Positions 46,652 to 55,586 of a stretch of 64,000 nucleotides of DNA are shown here, piece by piece (position 1 is the first letter of the stretch; each line of letters opens with the position of its first letter). The stretch comes from Acinetobacter sp. ANC 4470. GTDB lineage: Bacteria > Pseudomonadota > Gammaproteobacteria > Pseudomonadales > Moraxellaceae. A program made the translations under genes and the position numbers. Under the pieces are notes generated by a model. The model made no database searches. It had not been told where the DNA came from and saw only the letters and a list, made by a program, of their open reading frames with translations. The DNA is taken from assembly GCF_002135335.1 (NCBI RefSeq), contig NZ_NEGC01000001.1, forward strand, positions 62,001-126,000, read 5' to 3'.

Positions 46652-48466
46652 ATGAACATCTTGTTGAAAATTCAAAAGCGTCATACACATAACGTAATAA
46701 TCAAATGCATCGTTTCATCATTACCATTCACTTTACTTGCTGCATGTTCCAGTTTGCCTACAGCACAACAACCAGTGCTTCAAGAACAGGCTTCAAATAC
46801 ACTCTTGGTTTATGGCGGTCCTATTTTAACCATGGAAGGCATGCAACCCACCTATGTGGAAGCATTACTGATTCAAGCTGGTCATATCCAATTTAGTGGA
46901 AAACTTGAACAAGCACGCAAAATTGCCCCTCAAGCACAACAACTCAATTTAAAACAACGTACAGTCATCCCTGGTATCATCGACGCACATAGCCATGTCA
47001 ACAGTGTCGGCTTACAGCAAACTGTTGCGAATCTTTACTCTCCCCCAGATGGAACAGTGACCGATATTAATTCGCTAATTGTTGTCATGAAAAGCTGGCA
47101 GCAGCAAAATCCCGAATTTATTCAAGCAACATCAGGCTGGATTATGGGCAACGGTTATGATGATGCCCAACTCAAAGAAAAGCGCCATCCAACAGCAACA
47201 GAACTGGATCAGATTTCTAAAGATCAACCCGTTTTGATTCTTCATCAATCTGGACATCTCGCATCGGTCAATCATAAAGCTTTAGAAATACTCAACATCA
47301 ATGCAAAAACACCCAATCCATCTGGTGGTGTGATCCGTCGGATGAAGAACTCTATGGAGCCCAATGGTGTGCTTGAAGAAAGTGCTGTTTTTAGTGCCAT
47401 GATGCAGGCTTTTAAAAATGTCCCACCCGATGTTATGGAAAAAATGGCACTCACAGCTATTCAAACCTATGTCCAAAATGGCTACACCACCGTTCAGGAA
47501 GGTCGTGCGGATGCAGGAACGAGTGAATTGTGGCGAAATTTAGCCAAACAAGGAAAATTACCGATTGATCTGGTGTCTTATCCCGACATCAATAACGAAA
47601 AAGAATACATGCTTAGGCATGGTACGAGTCAAAACTATGATCATCATTTTCGCATAGGCGGCGTTAAAATAAGTTTAGATGGCTCACCTCAAGGCAAAAC
47701 GGCTTGGCTGACTCAACCTTATTTGATTCCACCAGAAGGAAAACCAAAGACCTATTCAGGCTACCCTGCCTTTCCTGAAAACAAAACGGTACAGGATGCG
47801 ATTAATTTAGCCTTTGAACACAAATGGCAAATACTGGCCCATGCCAATGGTGATGCTGCAATTGATCAATACTTAAACAATATTGATACCGCAATCAAGC
47901 GCTATCCAAAATTAGACCGACGCAATGTCATTATCCATGCACAAACCATGCGTGAAGATCAGTTAGACAGAGCTAAGTCTCTTGAGCTAATTCCCTCTTT
48001 CTTTTCATTACATACCTATTATTGGGGCGACTGGCATAGGGACGAAACACTGGGCGTAGAAAGAGCAAATCGCATTTCACCAACGGGTTCTGCTTTACGC
48101 AAGGGAATCTTGTTTACCGAACATCATGATGCACCTGTTATTCCACCACGTAGTATGATGACCCTTGATACCACTGTAAACCGCGTCACACGCAGTGGAA
48201 AAATATTGGGTGCGGAACAACGCGTTAGCCCTTATATTGCTTTAAAATCGCTCACAGACTGGGCGGCTTATCAATATTTTGAAGAAAATAGCAAAGGAAC
48301 ACTAAGTAAAGGAAAACTGGCTGATTTTGTCATTCTAAGTGATAACCCTCTCACCATCCCAAGCAACAAAATTAAAGATATACAAATATTAGCCACCTAC
48401 AAAGAAGGTCAGCAGATTTATCAAAACCCAAGCCTAAAAAATATGGAACTTAAAACATCACCATAA
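46652..48466 (+). CDS. YtcJ-like amidohydrolase, lipoprotein
   Basis: A 604-residue metal-dependent hydrolase of the amidohydrolase 3 family. A long N-region and hydrophobic stretch end in the lipobox LAAC (about Cys32), so it is exported and lipid-anchored, unusual for this family. Metal ligands: GIIDAHSHVNS (first HxH), a central lysine and histidine region (GGVKISLDGSPQGKTAWLT, ILAHANGDAA), and IIHAQTM. The late SGTLSKGKLADFVILSDNP-type end (GTLSKGKLADFVILS) fits. AAGAG precedes the ATG at 46652. Substrate unknown. Confidence 0.88.
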   Translation: MNILLKIQKRHTHNVIIKCIVSSLPFTLLAACSSLPTAQQPVLQEQASNTLLVYGGPILTMEGMQPTYVEALLIQAGHIQFSGKLEQARKIAPQAQQLNLKQRTVIPGIIDAHSHVNSVGLQQTVANLYSPPDGTVTDINSLIVVMKSWQQQNPEFIQATSGWIMGNGYDDAQLKEKRHPTATELDQISKDQPVLILHQSGHLASVNHKALEILNINAKTPNPSGGVIRRMKNSMEPNGVLEESAVFSAMMQAFKNVPPDVMEKMALTAIQTYVQNGYTTVQEGRADAGTSELWRNLAKQGKLPIDLVSYPDINNEKEYMLRHGTSQNYDHHFRIGGVKISLDGSPQGKTAWLTQPYLIPPEGKPKTYSGYPAFPENKTVQDAINLAFEHKWQILAHANGDAAIDQYLNNIDTAIKRYPKLDRRNVIIHAQTMREDQLDRAKSLELIPSFFSLHTYYWGDWHRDETLGVERANRISPTGSALRKGILFTEHHDAPVIPPRSMMTLDTTVNRVTRSGKILGAEQRVSPYIALKSLTDWAAYQYFEENSKGTLSKGKLADFVILSDNPLTIPSNKIKDIQILATYKEGQQIYQNPSLKNMELKTSP

Positions 48467-48620
48467 AATACGGTATTGCGAATTCTTTAAGGGGTCATTC
48501 AGCTGATTTAAAGTGAATGACTCAAATCGACTGCTAGATACTTTGACCCATGATTGCTTCTGGTTTATATTTTAAGCAGATAAAAATAAATGCATGGATC
48601 AATACCGAACAGGAGTGACA

Positions 48621-49076
48621 ATGAAAACAATCAACCAATGGCTGGATGAATATAGCGAAAGTCATCAAAATAAAACCAACAAAGCAATTCATTGGGCTTG
48701 TGTACCCGCAATCCTTTTTTCCATTATCGGCATACTTGCACATTTCAGTGCCTTATTGACTGCCTTGCTACTGGTACTCAGCCTAGTCTTTTATGCTCGC
48801 CTTGATTTGGTCCTTGCTGTAGCGATGTCTACACTTTTAGTCGTCATGGCATGGTTAATTTACACTCTACCTGTAGGCGTTGGTTTTTATATTGGTCTTT
48901 TTGTTTTAGCTTGGATTGGTCAATTTTATGGCCATAAAGTCGAAGGTAAAAAGCCTTCATTCTTTAAAGACCTCCAATTCCTCCTGATTGGCCCAGTATG
49001 GTGCATGGACGCCTATCTAGGTAAATTGATACCTAAATGGAAAACGCGCCATAAATCGAAAATGACAGCCGTTTAA
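48621..49076 (+). CDS. DUF962 / Mpo1-like membrane protein, second copy
   Basis: A 151-residue protein with about four hydrophobic segments and the DUF962 signature: SHQNKTNKAIHWACVPA (H..N...H) and FYGHKVEGKKPSFFKD. It is a distant paralogue of 3895-4434. The yeast relative is an iron-dependent dioxygenase of 2-hydroxy fatty acids; activity here is inference. AGGAG precedes the ATG at 48621, though the frame opens at 48594. It follows the amidohydrolase by 154 bases and converges with the second azlCD. Confidence 0.85.
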   Translation: MKTINQWLDEYSESHQNKTNKAIHWACVPAILFSIIGILAHFSALLTALLLVLSLVFYARLDLVLAVAMSTLLVVMAWLIYTLPVGVGFYIGLFVLAWIGQFYGHKVEGKKPSFFKDLQFLLIGPVWCMDAYLGKLIPKWKTRHKSKMTAV

Positions 49077-49228
49077 GCCATATATAGAACTCTAATAATC
49101 AAGAAGCTTATTTCTATGGATTCTGTCGCTTATTTTCAATCCATTAAGGTATCTATTAAACGAGGCAAAAATAAGACCAACAAAATATGCCATTACATTT
49201 TTAAACGAATTTAAACAGCCTCAAAATG

Positions 49229-49546
49229 CTACGACGGCATGAATATCGTAAGCATATAAAAGAAAACCAAACTAAAAATTATGCTGAGTAACGTTTTTTT
49301 TAACCATAAAATCATGAACACGCAAAAAATAGCACCATATAAATAAGGATTATTTGGAAATGCTCTAAATGCATCATCTTGATAAAAAATAATAGGAGCA
49401 CAAATTGCAGTGAGTAAACATGGAGCCGAATACTTCAACATTTTTTCAAAAAAATGAGGAAACTTAACATCAACTCTAGGCTCTAGAAAAAAGTACCGAT
49501 TAAAAAAAACAATACCTGCCAAAATAAAAATATATGTCCAAGTCAT
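49229..49546 (-). CDS. azlD: AzlD-family exporter, small subunit, second copy
   Basis: A 105-residue membrane protein with about four hydrophobic segments (MTWTYIFILAGIVFFNRYFF, then PCLLTAICAPIIF). The ATG at 49546 follows the azlC stop codon by a single base, so it is coupled to it. It is quite diverged from the AzlD at 9616, pointing to a different substrate or an old duplication or transfer. Confidence 0.85.
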   Translation of the reverse strand: MTWTYIFILAGIVFFNRYFFLEPRVDVKFPHFFEKMLKYSAPCLLTAICAPIIFYQDDAFRAFPNNPYLYGAIFCVFMILWLKKTLLSIIFSLVFFYMLTIFMPS

Positions 49547-49547
49547 C

Positions 49548-50258
49548 TTATTGTCCGCCCTTCGCTTCAATACACATAGAAGTAAGCATGCCAATTACAC
49601 CAGACAATACAATTGCAGCATCAATATGAAAATACTTAAATACTAATGAGGCAAACAAAGTAACCACTACACCGACAAATGCGGCCTGATTTTTTATTAA
49701 AGGAACAATAATGGCAACAAACACCGCTACAATTGAAAAATCTAAATGAAAATCAGACAGATTAGGCACGATACTCGCCAAATAAATACCCAACACACTA
49801 AAAAATACCCATGCGATATAAAAGCTTAGCCCAGCACCTAATAAATATTTTTTATTTCGATCCAACTTCGAAATAGCAACAGCGAATAACTCGTCCGTTA
49901 AAAGAAAACCCAATGGCAACCTATCTTTGAGTAATAAAGGAGCAATATTTTTGCGTAGTGTCAGTGCATAAATAAAATGCTGACTGGTAATTAAAAAAAT
50001 AGTGAAAAAAATGGTCAGTGCTGAAGCACCTGACATCACCATTCCCAAACTAACCAATTGTGCTGCACCAGCAAAAACGATGGCAGACATCGCAATGGCT
50101 TGTGATACTGACAGACCTGCTTGTATTGCCACCGAGCCTGCTAAAATCCCCCAAGGTAAAACAGAAATAGACAAAGGCATCATGTCTATAACACCTTGAC
50201 TGAAACTTAATGGCTTCTTTTCATTATCTACTTGTTTTTCCTGATCCATCCACACCAT
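49548..50258 (-). CDS. azlC: AzlC-family exporter, large subunit, second copy
   Basis: A 236-residue membrane protein with AzlC features: PLSISVLPWGILAGSVAIQAGLS in the first helices, VFAGAAQLVSLGM and the SQHFIYAL motif (cf. DIRHVLYG in the first copy), then LTDELFAVAIS. Together with the AzlD directly after it, it forms an exporter of branched-chain or related amino acids. An AraC regulator lies 96 bases upstream on the same strand. Start could be 50258 or 50249. Confidence 0.88.
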   Translation of the reverse strand: MVWMDQEKQVDNEKKPLSFSQGVIDMMPLSISVLPWGILAGSVAIQAGLSVSQAIAMSAIVFAGAAQLVSLGMVMSGASALTIFFTIFLITSQHFIYALTLRKNIAPLLLKDRLPLGFLLTDELFAVAISKLDRNKKYLLGAGLSFYIAWVFFSVLGIYLASIVPNLSDFHLDFSIVAVFVAIIVPLIKNQAAFVGVVVTLFASLVFKYFHIDAAIVLSGVIGMLTSMCIEAKGGQ

Positions 50259-50354
50259 TGTTCAATCCGAGCGATTCACTAAATAAAGATCGAATTTAAG
50301 TGTTCTTATTTTTACATTCTTGAACAAAATTGCTTAAACAAAAGATCAAAGACA

Positions 50355-51206
50355 CTAAGAGGGTTTAAAACTAGAAATATATTGCAAAGGCGTTACGCCG
50401 ATCGCTTTCTTAAAATGTCGATTAAAATGACTTTGATCTGAAAAACCACATAGCTGTGCAGTAACCGCAATATTTTCACCTTGTTTTAAACATTGCCGAG
50501 CCTTATGTAAGCGATACTGAACCAACCACGCATGTGGAGGCAATCCTGTATATTTTTTAAACTGCCGTAAAAAATACCAAGGACTTAAATCAACCAATTG
50601 TGCCAAATCACTCAGTGAATAATCTTTTTCAGGACAACTTGCCAGTAGCTCTTTCACAGTAAGGATCTTTTTCTGTGTTTCTGGTAAATTCTGTGGTGAT
50701 AAGCGACTTTTACTATATCTTGACATCAAACATGCAAGCGTTGAGATATACATACTTTCTTTAAATAACAAATTATCTTTACAAGCCAATAAATCAAATA
50801 AAAAGGACAACTGTTGAGCCAAACCGACATCATGTATGACAGCATCAGGAAACCACGGGGTAACCCCTGTAGAGTTAAAAAAGTCCCGACTCACCTCATT
50901 CAACATTTCTGGTGTGGGATAAATAGCCCGATAACGCCATCCAGACTCAGCTGCAGATGCACCTGTATGAATTTCATCTGCATTCACTAAAATAATATCG
51001 CCTTTAGGGGCAATATGTAGCTTTCCAGTACGAAAAAAAGCTTGCGCACCCTCTTCAATCACACCAATACAATAACCTTCATGCACATGCTTAGAAAATT
51101 GTTTTTGGTGATAAGAAGCTGTTAATAATTCTAAGCCACCCAATTCTTGAAGATGTTTATAGTCAACATATTCAGACTTTTGTTCATGCATAAGAGACTC
51201 ACTCAT
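50355..51206 (-). CDS. AraC-family regulator of the second azlCD
   Basis: A 283-residue regulator: N-terminal cupin effector domain (HVHEGYCIGVIEEGAQAFF, GDIILVNADEIHTG) and C-terminal AraC HTH (LAQLVDLSPWYFLRQFKKYTG, GFSDQSHFNRHFKKAIGVTP). AraC proteins of this architecture often lie beside LysE or AzlCD exporters and respond to the exported amino acid; here it is 96 bases upstream of azlC on the same strand. The link is inference from position. Confidence 0.9.
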   Translation of the reverse strand: MSESLMHEQKSEYVDYKHLQELGGLELLTASYHQKQFSKHVHEGYCIGVIEEGAQAFFRTGKLHIAPKGDIILVNADEIHTGASAAESGWRYRAIYPTPEMLNEVSRDFFNSTGVTPWFPDAVIHDVGLAQQLSFLFDLLACKDNLLFKESMYISTLACLMSRYSKSRLSPQNLPETQKKILTVKELLASCPEKDYSLSDLAQLVDLSPWYFLRQFKKYTGLPPHAWLVQYRLHKARQCLKQGENIAVTAQLCGFSDQSHFNRHFKKAIGVTPLQYISSFKPS

Positions 51207-51266
51207 TGATATTTCAACATATCAGTCCAGATTCATTGTTATAGAACAAAATTGCGCTTTTTAAAA

Positions 51267-51794
51267 TTATTGATAGATTTGTCCTTTGTATTTTAACCAA
51301 CCGTCTGCATGATGGTGCTGCGGATCACGATGCGTCCAATGAATCACACCACCCTTAGCAGAGTATTCATATTCACCATAAAATTCGATGTAATCACCCT
51401 TTTGCAAATAATCAACTCTTGGTGCTAAATCAATATTATGTGCAACCAAAACCGTTTGCCCAGTGCTCAATTCAAGAATAATTTTTTGATGTCGAGCCCC
51501 CTCGTTATCATCACGCAAAATAGCTTTAATTAACCCACGCGATTGAACTTGAATATTGCTTTTTTGTTCTTGAAATGCCTGCTGTATTCTTCCATCATCA
51601 TTGTGCATTTGTACATTTGAAGACTTCGTACCTACTTGTGCTTTCTGATGCTCAGACTCCACTAAAACTTCAGTACGTGACTTTGAATCTGTCAAAGATG
51701 AATCTGAAGAATTTTGTTGTTCTAAGTCAATTCCAAAATATGCAGCTACTAACACAATAATAACTGCACCAATCCCCATATTGGTTTTACTCAC
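51267..51794 (-). CDS. DUF3465-domain membrane-anchored protein
   Basis: A protein of about 175 residues. One N-terminal hydrophobic segment (MGIGAVIIVLVAAYFGI) acts as an anchor. A polar Ser/Gln-rich linker follows, and the C-terminal 110 residues are a DUF3465 domain (IILELSTGQTVLVAHNIDLAPRV in outline, ending GVIHWTHRDPQHHHADGWLK). The histidine-rich GVIHWTHRDP..HHHADGW block resembles a nucleic-acid or metal site but the function is unknown. The start is uncertain; GTG at 51794 after AGGGGG, or an earlier GTG or TTG. Confidence 0.8.
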   Translation of the reverse strand: MSKTNMGIGAVIIVLVAAYFGIDLEQQNSSDSSLTDSKSRTEVLVESEHQKAQVGTKSSNVQMHNDDGRIQQAFQEQKSNIQVQSRGLIKAILRDDNEGARHQKIILELSTGQTVLVAHNIDLAPRVDYLQKGDYIEFYGEYEYSAKGGVIHWTHRDPQHHHADGWLKYKGQIYQ

Positions 51795-51839
51795 CAGCAC
51801 ATTCCCCCTATTCCTCAAAATTTTATTATATGCATAAAA

Positions 51840-51859
51840 AAAGCCCCGCTAGGGGCTTT
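51840..51859 (-). terminator. Terminator of the rpsB-tsf operon
   Basis: Perfect 8-bp stem AAAGCCCC/GGGGCTTT with GCTA loop and T-run on the minus strand, 33 bases past the tsf stop. Confidence 0.9.
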
Positions 51860-51892
51860 CTTTCACACAATATTCTTACTTATACAGTAAAA

Positions 51893-52768
51893 TTATTGAG
51901 CAGCAGCTTGAGCAGCAGCAACTTCTTCAGCGAAGCTCATTTCTGCTTTTTTCTCAATACCTTCACCTACTTCGAAGCGAACGAACTGGGCTACAACAGT
52001 AGCAGTTGCTTTTAATACATCAGCAACTTTTTTATCGTTGTCAATTACGTACATTTGACGCTCAAGAACAACTTCATTCAAGTATTTTTCAACTGAACCA
52101 GTTACCATTTTTTCAACGATATTTGCTGGCTTACCAGATTCAATCGCTTTCGCTTCAGCAATTTCTTTCTCTTTAGCGATAAGATCAGCAGATACACCTT
52201 CAGCATTTACAGCAACTGGATTGAACGCAGCAACGTGCATTGCAATACCTTTACCTGTAGCAGCATCACCAGTGTAAGATACAACTACACCAATTTTTAA
52301 GCCGTGTTTGTAAACTGCAAGGTTTTCGCCTTCAACAATTTTCGCACGACGAACTTGGATGTTTTCACCGATTTTTTGAACAAGTGCAATACGCGCTTCT
52401 TCTACAGTAGTGCCATCTTCAAGTTTTAATTCAGCAATTTTAGCAGCATCAGTTTCGTTTGCAGCAAGCGCAGCAGCAGCAACTTTAGCAGAGAAACCAG
52501 CAAAGTTTTCGTCTTTAGCAACGAAGTCAGTTTGACAGTTTACTTCTAAAAGAAGCGCTTTGTTGCCTTCTTGAACGATAGTGATCGCGCCATCAGCAGC
52601 AATGTTACCAGCTTTTTTAGCTGCTTTTGCTTGACCTGATTTGCGAAGGTTATCAATCGCTAATTCAACATCACCATTAGATTCTGTTAATGCTTTTTTG
52701 CATTCCATCATTGCAAGACCAGTACGGTCGCGTAATTCTTTTACCATGCTCGCAGTAACTGCAGTCAT
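51893..52768 (-). CDS. tsf: Elongation factor Ts
   Basis: A 291-residue nucleotide exchange factor for EF-Tu. The N-terminal UBA-like domain (VKELRDRTGLAMMECKKALT) and the TDFVAKDENF motif needed for GDP release from EF-Tu are present, with two core domains after. It follows rpsB in the classic order; an intercistronic hairpin at 52813-52840 may tune its level. Confidence 0.98.
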   Translation of the reverse strand: MTAVTASMVKELRDRTGLAMMECKKALTESNGDVELAIDNLRKSGQAKAAKKAGNIAADGAITIVQEGNKALLLEVNCQTDFVAKDENFAGFSAKVAAAALAANETDAAKIAELKLEDGTTVEEARIALVQKIGENIQVRRAKIVEGENLAVYKHGLKIGVVVSYTGDAATGKGIAMHVAAFNPVAVNAEGVSADLIAKEKEIAEAKAIESGKPANIVEKMVTGSVEKYLNEVVLERQMYVIDNDKKVADVLKATATVVAQFVRFEVGEGIEKKAEMSFAEEVAAAQAAAQ

Positions 52769-52812
52769 GTTGTTCTCCTAAATACGGTAGAAAAATGAAT
52801 CTGTTCAACAAA

Positions 52813-52840
52813 AACGGCCCAAAGTGTTCTCTGGGCCGTT
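52813..52840 (-). terminator. Hairpin between rpsB and tsf
   Basis: Perfect 9-bp stem AACGGCCCA/TGGGCCGTT with a 10-base loop and, on the minus strand, TTTTTGTT. It lies inside the operon, so it probably acts as a partial terminator or processing signal. Confidence 0.7.
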
Positions 52841-52908
52841 CTGCTTTCTTGACGCTTAATTTGCCACCATTACATGTCGCAAAAATGACAATCTTGCGTC
52901 AAAACGCA

Positions 52909-53661
52909 TTAAGCCTCTGGAGCTTCTTTAGCAACTTCTTCAACTTTAGCTTGAGCGTTTGCTTGTGATTGAGCGTACTCTTTACCAGCAAGAATCGCAT
53001 CAGCCATAGCAGAAGCGTAAAGTGTAACCGCACGGATTGCATCGTCATTACCCGGGATAACGTAGTCTACGTTGTCTGGGTTAGAGTTTGTATCAACGAT
53101 ACCGATTACAGGAATACCAAGGTTTTTAGCTTCTTTAATCGCGATTGATTCGTGGTCAACGTCAATTACGAATAATGCGTCAGGTAAACCGCCCATGTTC
53201 TTAACGCCGCCTAAAGCACGTTCAAGTTTGTCCATCTCACGAGTACGCTCTAAAGCTTCACGCTTAGTAAGCTTAAGGAAAGTACCGTCTTGAGATTGAG
53301 TTTGAAGGTCTTTCAAACGGTTGATCGATTGACGAAGAGTTTTCCAGTTCGTCAACATACCACCTAACCAACGGTGATCAACATATGGTTGACCAGCACG
53401 TTGCGCTTGTTCACGGATGATGTTAGAAGCAGCACGTTTAGTACCAACGAACAATACTTTGTTCTTTTTGCTAGCAAGATTGTTAACAAAGTTCAAAGCA
53501 TCATTTAACGCAGGAACAGTGTGTTCAAGGTTGATGATGTGAATTTTGTTACGCGCACCAAAGATGTATTCACGCATCTTTGGATTCCAGAAACGAGTTT
53601 GGTGACCAAAGTGCGCGCCTGCTTGAAGAAGGTCACGCATGCTTACGTTGTAATCTGCCAT
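52909..53661 (-). CDS. rpsB: 30S ribosomal protein S2
   Basis: A 250-residue S2. Conserved parts: [63 protein letters not shown] and [21 protein letters not shown]. The frame is open to 53724, but the ATG at 53661 with AAGG upstream gives the family start MADYNVSM. First gene of rpsB-tsf; the leader (53662-53868) is shared with the divergent map promoter and may hold the usual S2 autoregulatory structure. Confidence 0.98.
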   Translation of the reverse strand: MADYNVSMRDLLQAGAHFGHQTRFWNPKMREYIFGARNKIHIINLEHTVPALNDALNFVNNLASKKNKVLFVGTKRAASNIIREQAQRAGQPYVDHRWLGGMLTNWKTLRQSINRLKDLQTQSQDGTFLKLTKREALERTREMDKLERALGGVKNMGGLPDALFVIDVDHESIAIKEAKNLGIPVIGIVDTNSNPDNVDYVIPGNDDAIRAVTLYASAMADAILAGKEYAQSQANAQAKVEEVAKEAPEA

Positions 53662-53868
53662 TTTCTTTACCTTAAAGTTTGGGTTAGGCCTCCATATATC
53701 CGCATTCTCCACCCCAAAGGGCACCCAGAGAAATGTGTCGATATATGTGCGGATTTTGTTGCCCCATCCAACAAAGCCCGTGAAATATATTCACGAAAAA
53801 GCATTTGATAAAATGGGCGGCTATTTATACCATAGTCACATATAAATTTCCAAAAGTTTTTAGAGATC

Positions 53869-54696
53869 ATGAACAGTACTTACCAAGCACCACGTCGACT
53901 CATTAAAACTCCAGATGAAATTGAAAAAATGCGTGTGGCGGGACGACTAGCGGCCGAAGTTTTGGATATGATCAAACCGCATATTGTTCCGGGTGTTACC
54001 ACTTTAGAACTTGATACGATTTGTCATGACTATATTGTCAATGTTCAAGATGCCATTCCAGCATGTTTAGGTTACGGTGCAGCTCCCGGACGTCCAGCGT
54101 TTCAACATGTGATTTGCACATCGGTCAACCATGTGGTTTGCCATGGCGTTCCATCAGACAGCAAAAAACTAAAAAAAGGTGACATCCTTAATATTGATGT
54201 GACTGTGATTAAAGATGGTTACCACGGTGACACCAACATGATGTACATCGTCGGTGGAGAAACCTCCATCTTGGCGAATCGCTTATGTAAAGTTGCTCAA
54301 GAAGCCATGTACCGTGGCATAGAAACGGTTAAACCAGGTTCAACCATTGGTGACATCGGTCATGCGATTCAACAATATGTTGAGTCCGAACGCTTTGGTG
54401 TGGTTCGTGAATATTGCGGTCATGGTATCGGCACAGTATTCCATGATGAACCACAGGTACTGCACTATGGTCAAGGCAGTAGCGGCATGATCCTTGAAGA
54501 AGGTATGACTTTCACGATTGAACCTATGGTCAATGGTGGTGATTGGAAAACCAAACTTCTAGGTGACAAATGGACTGTAGTGACTAAAGATCATAGTTTA
54601 TCTGCACAATATGAACATACGCTTTTGGTGACAAAAACTGGGGTTGAAGTCCTCACCGCTCGCCCTGAAGAAGATTTATCACGTTTTATCAAATAA
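53869..54696 (+). CDS. map: Type I methionine aminopeptidase
   Basis: A 275-residue metalloprotease that removes the initiator methionine. Metal ligands are in NIDVTVIKDGYHGDTNMMY (two Asp), HGIGTVFHDEPQV (His), FTIEPMVNGG (Glu) and QYEHTLLV (Glu). The substrate histidine lies in NHVVCHGVPSD. It is divergent from rpsB-tsf, the arrangement found across gammaproteobacteria. A terminator follows. Confidence 0.98.
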   Translation: MNSTYQAPRRLIKTPDEIEKMRVAGRLAAEVLDMIKPHIVPGVTTLELDTICHDYIVNVQDAIPACLGYGAAPGRPAFQHVICTSVNHVVCHGVPSDSKKLKKGDILNIDVTVIKDGYHGDTNMMYIVGGETSILANRLCKVAQEAMYRGIETVKPGSTIGDIGHAIQQYVESERFGVVREYCGHGIGTVFHDEPQVLHYGQGSSGMILEEGMTFTIEPMVNGGDWKTKLLGDKWTVVTKDHSLSAQYEHTLLVTKTGVEVLTARPEEDLSRFIK

Positions 54697-54716
54697 CAGC
54701 TTAATCCTCTATTTTT

Positions 54717-54742
54717 AAAAGGCTACTTCAAAGTAGCCTTTT
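54717..54742 (+). terminator. Terminator after map
   Basis: Stem AAAAGGCTACTT/AAGTAGCCTTTT with T-run, 20 bases after the stop. Confidence 0.85.
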
Positions 54743-54861
54743 TATTTTTCAGTTTTAACCCACAGTTTTTCACTTCATATTCACACAGACATCAATTGAT
54801 TTTTAAATCATTTTCACCATACTGACACGTATCCCCATTTATTTTTAGTTCAGAGATTTTC

Positions 54862-55281
54862 ATGTCCGATTTTAGTAATGTCACAGTAACCCATAATGAT
54901 GATGACTCTGTTTCATTGTTAATTGATCAAAAACCTATTTCTGAACGCTATGGTATGAAGTTCAGCGCAACGATTGTCGATGAACTAAAAGCGCTAACAA
55001 GAGATCAAAGTCTCAAATTATTCGAGCAATTTGTCTTTTCACATACCGATTTAAACTTTGAACACAGCTATCGTTATGTAACCTACGTGATTAACCAAGA
55101 ATCTGGTTACACCACTGCATCTAATTTCGTTTATAAAATTACTGCTACAGATCAGCAACCGATCGAGCACGTCATTACTAAACAAGGGCAAGCGATGACG
55201 CCTGAAGATATTCGTGAATTTATCAATACTCATCTACAAAAATCTCTAACCGATTACACCGACTTAAAATACGCTTATTAA
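54862..55281 (+). CDS. Hypothetical protein, 139 residues
   Basis: Not recognised. A soluble acidic protein with no signal peptide; the first part is beta-rich (NVTVTHNDDDSVSLLIDQKP), the middle is helical (FSATIVDELKALTRDQSLKL), and the C-terminus ends in a polar helix. Its ribosome site (CAGAGA) is weak, but codon use is like its neighbours and it is flanked by map and aspC without overlap. Function unknown. Confidence 0.7.
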   Translation: MSDFSNVTVTHNDDDSVSLLIDQKPISERYGMKFSATIVDELKALTRDQSLKLFEQFVFSHTDLNFEHSYRYVTYVINQESGYTTASNFVYKITATDQQPIEHVITKQGQAMTPEDIREFINTHLQKSLTDYTDLKYAY

Positions 55282-55586
55282 TTTTTATTAAATTATTTCA
55301 TGATGCTCGGCATTGCAATCACCATTATTTTAAATGTAAGTGCAGTGCCTATAACATCTTAAAAACATCTGCTTAAAGCATCAATTTTAGACATGATTTA
55401 TTGCCACAAATGACATTTTTATTTTAAATAAAACAAAGCAGTCATTTTTTATAGTTATTAAACAATTAATTAAACAAAACAACATACTTTTTCTATTGTT
55501 AGCACACTCAGTCTCCCCTTTCTTCGATTTTTTAGGCTAAGATAGTGTGCTTTTTTATTTTAATCTCCATAAGAAGGAATACTGCC

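Noticed and set aside
48534..48743. Minus-strand 69-codon frame overlapping the second DUF962 gene
   Set aside because: Antisense to a recognised family with a good ribosome site.
53521..53808. Plus-strand 95-codon frame across the start of rpsB
   Set aside because: Antisense to ribosomal protein S2 and its leader; no supporting signals.
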